Notes under the pieces: model-generated
Told to the model about the DNA's origin: nothing
Database searches by the model: none
Seen by the model: only the letters and a program-made list of their open reading frames with translations
In this document: piece by piece, positions 59,024 to 64,000 of the stretch
Position numbering within the stretch: the first letter of the stretch is position 1
Layout of the letters: each line of letters starts with the position of its first letter
Source: Alistipes sp.
GTDB lineage: Bacteria > Bacteroidota > Bacteroidia > Bacteroidales > Rikenellaceae
Direction: 5' to 3'
DNA: 64,000 bases
Assembly (NCBI GenBank): GCA_017937125.1
Contig: JAGBEH010000007.1
Location: 124,001 to 188,000 of the forward strand
Position numbers and translations under genes: made by a program

Positions 59024-60741
59024 TGGCTTACTATCGATATGCGTATGTTATCGACATAGATGAAATGGTCGTAGAACTTGACCGAGAACTCTCCGCTGCG
59101 CGTCGTGTTGGGCTGGAAAGCTATGCGGCTCGTAGGTCCGCAGTTCGCCACTACGGCTTCGCGCCGAGCGAACTGCGACGAGAACGTAAGTCCGCTGACT
59201 GCCGACATCGATATCGTCGAGCCGTTTTGTATGGCGGTCTCGCCGTTTACGGCACCGCTTTCCGTGATGTTGCCGATATAGCAGGTCGTATTGCTCTCCG
59301 ACGTGTCGGCATCGAACAGCACCTTTACCGTTACCGTCCTGCCCTCTTTGATGCGGGCGAGCGGCGGGGTGTCGATCTGGCCTTTGTATGTCTTCTTGGC
59401 CATAATGCCCGTTTCGAATTTGGTGTTTATGCGCAGGCATAAACCCGTGGCGCCGCCGACGCGCGCACCGCTCCAGCCTTCGGCCAGACCGTATTTCGTA
59501 AGACTTACCCCCGACGGATTGGATGACTGCACGGTCTCGCTCTCCGAGAAAGTGCCGTCGCCGCCTGCCGTCAGCCCCGAGAAATCCTCCTCGAAGAGAT
59601 ACGGAACCGTAAGCGGCGCGACATCGGTACGGATGTAGGGAACGATCTCGGGCATATCGAATGCTGTTTCCGCTTCGGCATTCTGCGTGTCGAATACTGC
59701 TTTCAGGCGCTTGCCCGAATATTCGGGCACCTCGATCTCTCCCTCGACCGTATATTCGTAACTGTTTTCTGCGTTTGCCGTGAATGAGAAGAGCCTGTTG
59801 CCGGCCTCATCGGCAATGTAGAACGACTCGACATCCTCGCCGAGGAAATTGTCGCCGAGCGAAAATACTATCTTCGTCGCGAGATTCAATTTCGGAATGG
59901 AGAGCGACATCGGCGTCACGCGACCGGCCACACACTCCTTGTTCATAACGAATGTCTTCTCTTTGGACTCGTATTTGTCGGCATAAGCGGTGTATTTCAC
60001 CTCTCCCTCTATGCGCGCGGGGTAGATGAGCGCCCAGAACGACTCTCCCGCCTGCTTGGGCTCGGGGAACGTTATCGTCAGCGTATTGCCGCCTCCGTCG
60101 GCCAAAACGGGCGGTTCTTCGGGATTTGCCGCATCGATGGTAATGTCGCCCGTCACGGCAGTCGGGAATTCCATCCTGAATGCGGTAATCGGGCGGTTCA
60201 TCAGGTTGCCGTCTTCGGGAATGGTTATTTTTATGGCGTGGAGCAGGTGCCTGAATCTCAAGTCGAGCATATTCCGCCCCGCGTTCAGCTGTGCCGCTTC
60301 CGTCGGATACGCCGCCATAATATCGGAGTCGAATATGTTCGAACCGTTTTGTTCCGACGGGATGTTGTACATAGCCTTCGTCCCGTCTACCGAAAGCGGT
60401 GCGGGCGAGGCGGCATAGTAGGTGTATCTGCCCTCGGGCATCGCCCCTATTATCGCGGTGAAATATGCCGAAGCGTACGTCGCGTCGTAGTGCCACATCG
60501 AGAAGACATCGCCCGACAGGGCATATTTCCCGTCGGCATCGGCCGCCCAGACAGCTATCTTGTCACCTTCGCCCCACGTGGTCGTCCCACGATCGTCCAC
60601 GATCGTGCGTGACGCCTCCGTCGGCAGGCCGAGCGATACCTCCGTTCGGTTCGCATCGGTGCCGTTGCCCTCGAAACCGATTTCGGAGCAGGCCGTCGCG
60701 ACGGCGAAGCACGATACTATCAAAAGGTTTTCAGTTCTCAT
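59020..60741 (-). CDS. Fimbrillin-like lipoprotein with C-terminal lectin-like domain
   Basis: A 573-residue lipoprotein (lipobox VATAC). Residues about 30-300 follow the fimbrillin/Mfa1 pattern (RTEVSLGLPTEASRTIVDD, KIAVWAADADGKY, YTYYAASP, CVAGRVTPMSLSIPKL). After an Ig-like linker, a beta-sandwich (about 385-573, EEDFSGL...GWSGARVGGATGLCLRIN...FVDNIRISIV-like end) resembles carbohydrate-binding concanavalin-type domains. It is the first gene of the seven-gene surface operon, with a -7 promoter element just upstream. A fimbria subunit role is possible, but the extra domain fits a cell-surface binding protein better. Confidence 0.78.
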   Translation of the reverse strand: MRTENLLIVSCFAVATACSEIGFEGNGTDANRTEVSLGLPTEASRTIVDDRGTTTWGEGDKIAVWAADADGKYALSGDVFSMWHYDATYASAYFTAIIGAMPEGRYTYYAASPAPLSVDGTKAMYNIPSEQNGSNIFDSDIMAAYPTEAAQLNAGRNMLDLRFRHLLHAIKITIPEDGNLMNRPITAFRMEFPTAVTGDITIDAANPEEPPVLADGGGNTLTITFPEPKQAGESFWALIYPARIEGEVKYTAYADKYESKEKTFVMNKECVAGRVTPMSLSIPKLNLATKIVFSLGDNFLGEDVESFYIADEAGNRLFSFTANAENSYEYTVEGEIEVPEYSGKRLKAVFDTQNAEAETAFDMPEIVPYIRTDVAPLTVPYLFEEDFSGLTAGGDGTFSESETVQSSNPSGVSLTKYGLAEGWSGARVGGATGLCLRINTKFETGIMAKKTYKGQIDTPPLARIKEGRTVTVKVLFDADTSESNTTCYIGNITESGAVNGETAIQNGSTISMSAVSGLTFSSQFARREAVVANCGPTSRIAFQPNTTRSGEFSVKFYDHFIYVDNIRISIVSQ

Positions 60742-60760
60742 ACTATTCTCCTATTCATCG

Positions 60761-60768
60761 CAAAAATA
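60761..60768 (-). promoter_or_regulatory. -7 promoter element of the fimbrillin/DUF4493/PCMD operon
   Basis: TATTTTTG on the minus strand matches the -7 consensus 19 bases upstream of the first gene of the operon; the region farther upstream is AT-rich without a clear -33 box. Confidence 0.6.
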
Positions 60769-60900
60769 GGTCTATCATACATATAAATAAAATAAAATCA
60801 ACGAAACGGCACTTTTTCATCACGAAAAGCCGCGCTTTTCTGATTAGAATATCGGACTTATACGACATCTGATCCTCCCTGTCGGCCGTAATGCGGAAAA

Positions 60901-60937
60901 GCCGATGGCCGCAGGTGGAGAACCTGCGGCCATCGGC
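60901..60937 (-). terminator. Rho-independent terminator of korAB
   Basis: A perfect 16-bp stem (arms 60901-60916 and 60922-60937) with a five-base loop, followed on the minus strand by TTTT, lies 21 bases beyond the korB stop. Confidence 0.9.
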
Positions 60938-60958
60938 ATCGGATATGTGTTGCAGCGA

Positions 60959-61990
60959 TTACTCTATCGTCCACGTCTCGCCCGAGTGCAGCAGGTCATC
61001 GACGCAGCGTATTTTGCTCGCGGCCTTGACCTGTCCGACCTGCTCCTCGACGGCACGGTCGTATACCGTAGGCTCCGCCACCGAGCGTATGACGCCGAGC
61101 GCTACGGGACATTCGGGATACTTCATAGCCGCCAGCATCGTATGCAGCGTGGTGTCCTGCTCGCGGGCATCGTGCGTCAGTATGTCGTCTATCGTATAGC
61201 CGTCCTCGCCGACGGTTACGACCTTCAACTTCATATTCTCCAACACCAGACCTTTGGTGTTGTCCTTGCCGAAGAGCATCTTCTGTCCGTGCCGCAGCGT
61301 TATGGTATGTTCTGCGCGCGTGGCCTTGTCGCCTGCGAACAGGGCGTGGGTCTTGTCATTGAATATGACGCAGTTTTGCAGCACCTCCGTTACCGAGAAA
61401 CCTTTGTGTTTCGCACCTTCTACCAGACACTCTTTGGTCAGCATCACCTCCATATCCACCGAGCGGGCGAAGAACGTACCCTTCGCGCCGATGACCAACT
61501 CCCCGGGGTTGAAAGGCTTCTCGACCGTCCCGTAGGGCGATGTCTTGGTGATCTTGCCGAGCTTGGAAGTCGGCGAGTACTGTCCTTTCGTCAGTCCGTA
61601 AATCTCGTTGTTGAAGAGGATGACGTTGAGGTCTACGTTGCGCCTTATGGCGTGTATGAAGTGGTTTCCTCCGATTGCGAGCGAGTCCCCGTCGCCCGTA
61701 GCCACCCAGACGCTCAAATCGGGATTTGCCACCTTGACACCCGTCGCTACGGCATTGGCACGTCCGTGTATGGTGTGGAAACCGAAGGTCTTCATATAGT
61801 ATATGAACCGCGACGAGCAGCCTATGCCCGATACGAATGTGAATTTGCGGCGGGGTATGTCGAGCGCATCCGCCACTTCGGGCAGAGCTCTCTGCACGGC
61901 ATTGAGTATCGCGTGGTCGCCGCAACCGGGGCACCAGCGCACTTCCTGGTCGCTCTTGAAATCTGCGGGCGTATAGTTGTATTGTGTCAT
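60959..61990 (-). CDS. korB: 2-oxoglutarate:ferredoxin oxidoreductase beta subunit
   Basis: A 343-residue thiamine-diphosphate-binding subunit. CPGCGDHAIL near the start supplies conserved cysteines, and GDGDSLAIGGNHFIHAIRRNVD...NNEIYGLTKGQ is the ThDP/Mg site. With KorA it oxidatively decarboxylates a 2-oxoacid to acyl-CoA using ferredoxin; run in reverse it fixes CO2. 2-oxoglutarate is the likely substrate from the two-subunit layout, but pyruvate or branched-chain 2-oxoacids cannot be excluded. It lies three bases after korA. Confidence 0.92.
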   Translation of the reverse strand: MTQYNYTPADFKSDQEVRWCPGCGDHAILNAVQRALPEVADALDIPRRKFTFVSGIGCSSRFIYYMKTFGFHTIHGRANAVATGVKVANPDLSVWVATGDGDSLAIGGNHFIHAIRRNVDLNVILFNNEIYGLTKGQYSPTSKLGKITKTSPYGTVEKPFNPGELVIGAKGTFFARSVDMEVMLTKECLVEGAKHKGFSVTEVLQNCVIFNDKTHALFAGDKATRAEHTITLRHGQKMLFGKDNTKGLVLENMKLKVVTVGEDGYTIDDILTHDAREQDTTLHTMLAAMKYPECPVALGVIRSVAEPTVYDRAVEEQVGQVKAASKIRCVDDLLHSGETWTIE

Positions 61991-61993
61991 CGT

Positions 61994-63838
61994 TTACTTT
62001 AATAAAGCGTTTAACTTGTCGCACAGCTCGGCTGTGGTGAAGGGCTGACCCTCGCACTTGTCGATCTGTTCGAATACGAATTGCGGAAACTGCTGGCGCA
62101 GATAGGCCGCGAACTGCCCCTCGTTCAGCTCGCATACCGCTATCCTGCGGAACCTGCCGAATATTTCGGCCGTATTCGTCGGGAGCGGGTTTATGTAGTT
62201 GAACTGGGTGTGCGACACGCTTTTACCCTCGCTGCGCAACTTCTCTACGGCACTGCGCAGATGTCCGCGCGTACCTCCCCAGCCTACGACGAGCAGCTCT
62301 CCTTCGATATCGCCGAAGACCTCTTGTCGGGGGATATATTCCGCAATCTTCGCCACTTTCGCCGCACGCATACGCACCATTCGGCTGTGGTTGTCGGGGT
62401 CGTGTGAGATGCAGCCGCGCAGAGCGTGCTTCTCCAATCCTCCGATGCGGTGTTCCAACCCCTCCTTACCGGGGAAAGCCCAGCTGCGGGCCAACTTTTC
62501 GTCGCGGGCATACGGCATAAATCCGCCTTCGGGCGCACTCTCCGCGACGGGCGGTACGATTGCGGGGTATTCGCTCATCGAGGGTATGCGCCACGCTTCC
62601 GAGCCGTTGGCTATGAAACCGTCGGAGAGCAGTATGACGGGTGTCATATGCTCCATCGCAATCTTCGCCGCCGTAAAGGCATAGTGGAAACAGTCGCTCG
62701 GCGACGATGCCGCCACTACCGCTGCGGGACACTCTCCGTTGCGGCCGTAGAGTGCCTGCATCAGGTCGCTCTGTTCGGTTTTCGTCGGCAGACCCGTCGA
62801 TGGGCCTCCGCGCTGCACGTCTACCACGACCAACGGTAATTCCGCCATAACGGCCAGACCCAACGCTTCGCTTTTGAGCGACAGGCCGGGACCCGAAGTG
62901 GTCGTTACCGCCAGATCGCCTGCGAATGCGGCGCCTATGGCCGTGCATATTCCCGCTATCTCGTCTTCGGCCTGCACTGTTTTGACTCCCAAATCCTTGC
63001 GCTTGGCCAGCTCTTCGAGAATCACCGTCGCGGGGGTTATGGGGTAGGAGCCGCAGAAGAGCGGGCGTCCGCTCTTCTCGCTCGCCGCGCAAAATCCCCA
63101 CGCCGTCGCCACGTTGCCGTTTATCGTGCGATACGTGCCCTTTTCGAGCGGGGCGGGGGCTACGGTGTATGTATTGGCGAACTGATGCGTGTTTGCCGCG
63201 TAGTTGTATCCCGCATCTATCGCCAGCGCATTGGCTTCGGCTATTGCGGGGTTCTTTTTCGCGAATTTGGATTGCAGATAGCTTTTCGCGTGGTCTTCGG
63301 GACGGTTGAAGAGGTAGAAGCAGATGCCCAGTGCGAACATATTCTTGCACTTGACTATGCTTTTGTTGTCCAACCCCGTCTGCGCGAGCGCATTGCGCGT
63401 CATCGTCGTTATGTCGGGAATTACGACATTGTACTCCTCCAGTCCGAGCTCGGCTATGGGGTCGAGCGTCTCGAAGCCTGCGCGTTTTACGTGCTCTTCG
63501 GTCAGGCTGTCGCCGTCGATTATCACCGTCGCGCCCTTCTTGAGCCACTTGCGGTTCGCCTTCAGTGCTGCGGGGTTCATAGCGACCAGAACGTCGCAGT
63601 AATCACCGGGGTTGTCGATTTTCCGTGCGCCGAAATGCACCTGAAAACCCGATACTCCCGCTACGGTTCCTTGCGGGGCGCGTATTTCGGCGGGATAGTC
63701 GGGGAAAGTGGATATGCCGTTTCCCATCAGCGCCGACGTATCGGAAAACAGGGTTCCCGTGAGCTGCATACCGTCGCCCGAGTCGCCCGAAAAACGGATG
63801 ACGACCTCCTGCGCTTCGCATAAGTTTTTGTTGTCCAT
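61994..63838 (-). CDS. korA: 2-oxoglutarate:ferredoxin oxidoreductase alpha subunit (gamma-alpha fusion)
   Basis: A 614-residue subunit combining an N-terminal gamma-type domain (about 1-190, VVIRFSGDSGDGMQLTGTLF) with the alpha-type pyrimidine-binding domain (about 210-450, GSYPITPATVILEELAKR, TSGPGLSLKSEALGLAVMAELP, DVQRGGPSTGLPTKTEQSDL) and a C-terminal domain (VVGWGGTRGHLRSAVEKL). This fused form is common in anaerobes. The ATG at 63838 begins the recognisable domain; an extension of 15 codons upstream would overlap the promoter. Confidence 0.94.
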   Translation of the reverse strand: MDNKNLCEAQEVVIRFSGDSGDGMQLTGTLFSDTSALMGNGISTFPDYPAEIRAPQGTVAGVSGFQVHFGARKIDNPGDYCDVLVAMNPAALKANRKWLKKGATVIIDGDSLTEEHVKRAGFETLDPIAELGLEEYNVVIPDITTMTRNALAQTGLDNKSIVKCKNMFALGICFYLFNRPEDHAKSYLQSKFAKKNPAIAEANALAIDAGYNYAANTHQFANTYTVAPAPLEKGTYRTINGNVATAWGFCAASEKSGRPLFCGSYPITPATVILEELAKRKDLGVKTVQAEDEIAGICTAIGAAFAGDLAVTTTSGPGLSLKSEALGLAVMAELPLVVVDVQRGGPSTGLPTKTEQSDLMQALYGRNGECPAAVVAASSPSDCFHYAFTAAKIAMEHMTPVILLSDGFIANGSEAWRIPSMSEYPAIVPPVAESAPEGGFMPYARDEKLARSWAFPGKEGLEHRIGGLEKHALRGCISHDPDNHSRMVRMRAAKVAKIAEYIPRQEVFGDIEGELLVVGWGGTRGHLRSAVEKLRSEGKSVSHTQFNYINPLPTNTAEIFGRFRRIAVCELNEGQFAAYLRQQFPQFVFEQIDKCEGQPFTTAELCDKLNALLK

Positions 63839-63871
63839 TATCTTTTTTAAGTAGGGTTTCGATTTCCAGCA

Positions 63872-63879
63872 CAAATATA
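63872..63879 (-). promoter_or_regulatory. -7 promoter element of korAB
   Basis: TATATTTG on the minus strand matches the -7 consensus 33 bases upstream of the korA ATG. No clear -33 box is seen. The remaining 120 bases to the window edge show no gene. Confidence 0.6.
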
Positions 63880-64000
63880 ACATTAAATTCCGTCGCAGGT
63901 ACCCGTAATACGAATATTTCGACGTTTCCGACTGTTTTGAGTTTGCAATATGATGATATTAAGGGCTTTGCGATAATGTTTTTCCTTCTTGGAAATCGGT

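Noticed and set aside
59020..60741. Complete fimbrial (Mfa/Fim) operon
   Set aside because: Only a fimbrillin-like protein is present; no anchor, minor tip subunits or typical assembly genes are recognisable, and the following genes are DUF4493/PCMD proteins.

Overview
The window reads as a chromosome segment of a gut Bacteroidota, most likely an Alistipes-like member of the Rikenellaceae. The grounds are a GC-rich base composition with Bacteroidota promoter elements (TAnnTTTG -7 boxes), a SusC/SusD polysaccharide utilisation locus with a hybrid two-component regulator, fimbrillin-, PCMD- and DUF4493-type surface proteins, and strictly anaerobic metabolism (2-oxoacid:ferredoxin oxidoreductase and a methylmalonyl-CoA decarboxylase sodium pump). 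The genus is an inference; no rRNA is present.

Layout. 1-4037: a truncated recQ, then a plus-strand set with a PqqD-like protein, a small Cys/His-rich exported protein, a TonB-dependent receptor with a Cys cluster in its plug, and a periplasmic HMA metallochaperone-like protein; together these look like a metal uptake or handling unit. 4106-30698: one very large minus-strand PUL. In transcription order it holds two DUF4832 proteins, SusC, SusD, a SusE/F-like lipoprotein, a previously unlisted 55-residue peptide, a fimbrillin-like lipoprotein, an FAD oxidoreductase, a GH36 alpha-galactosidase, a GH2, a DUF4886 esterase-like lipoprotein, a DUF4886-GH3 fusion, a third DUF4832 protein and another GH2. 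A divergent hybrid two-component system (30866-34801) and a PA14-containing GH3 (34964-37516, minus) complete the locus. The enzymes point to a galactose-containing, possibly esterified, glycan or glycoside.

37822-43425: rpmI-rplT, two AT-richer lipoprotein genes (a BspA-type leucine-rich-repeat protein and an Lcl/DUF1566-like protein), a repeat-rich non-coding stretch around a tRNA-Pro, and a conserved-looking trio (SPFH membrane protein, Arc-type DNA-binding protein, small membrane protein). 43477-50733: a HAD phosphatase, a sirtuin lacking the zinc ribbon, MeaB, a thioredoxin-fold protein, then the propionate-pathway operon (methylmalonyl-CoA epimerase and the four subunits of methylmalonyl-CoA decarboxylase). 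50922-60741: a seven-gene minus-strand operon of surface proteins (fimbrillin-like, two DUF4493 lipoproteins, a DUF4493-PCMD protein, two paralogous outer-membrane barrels and a second PCMD protein). 60959-63838: korB and korA.

The most promising undescribed biology is (i) the triplicated DUF4832 proteins, whose two invariant glutamates sit about 101 residues apart as in a retaining TIM-barrel glycosidase, (ii) the DUF4886-GH3 fusion beside its free-standing DUF4886 paralogue, (iii) a C-terminal module shared by two otherwise unrelated PUL lipoproteins, and (iv) the DUF4493/PCMD/twin-barrel operon. Function calls rest on reading motifs and domain architecture by eye; no database search was run.
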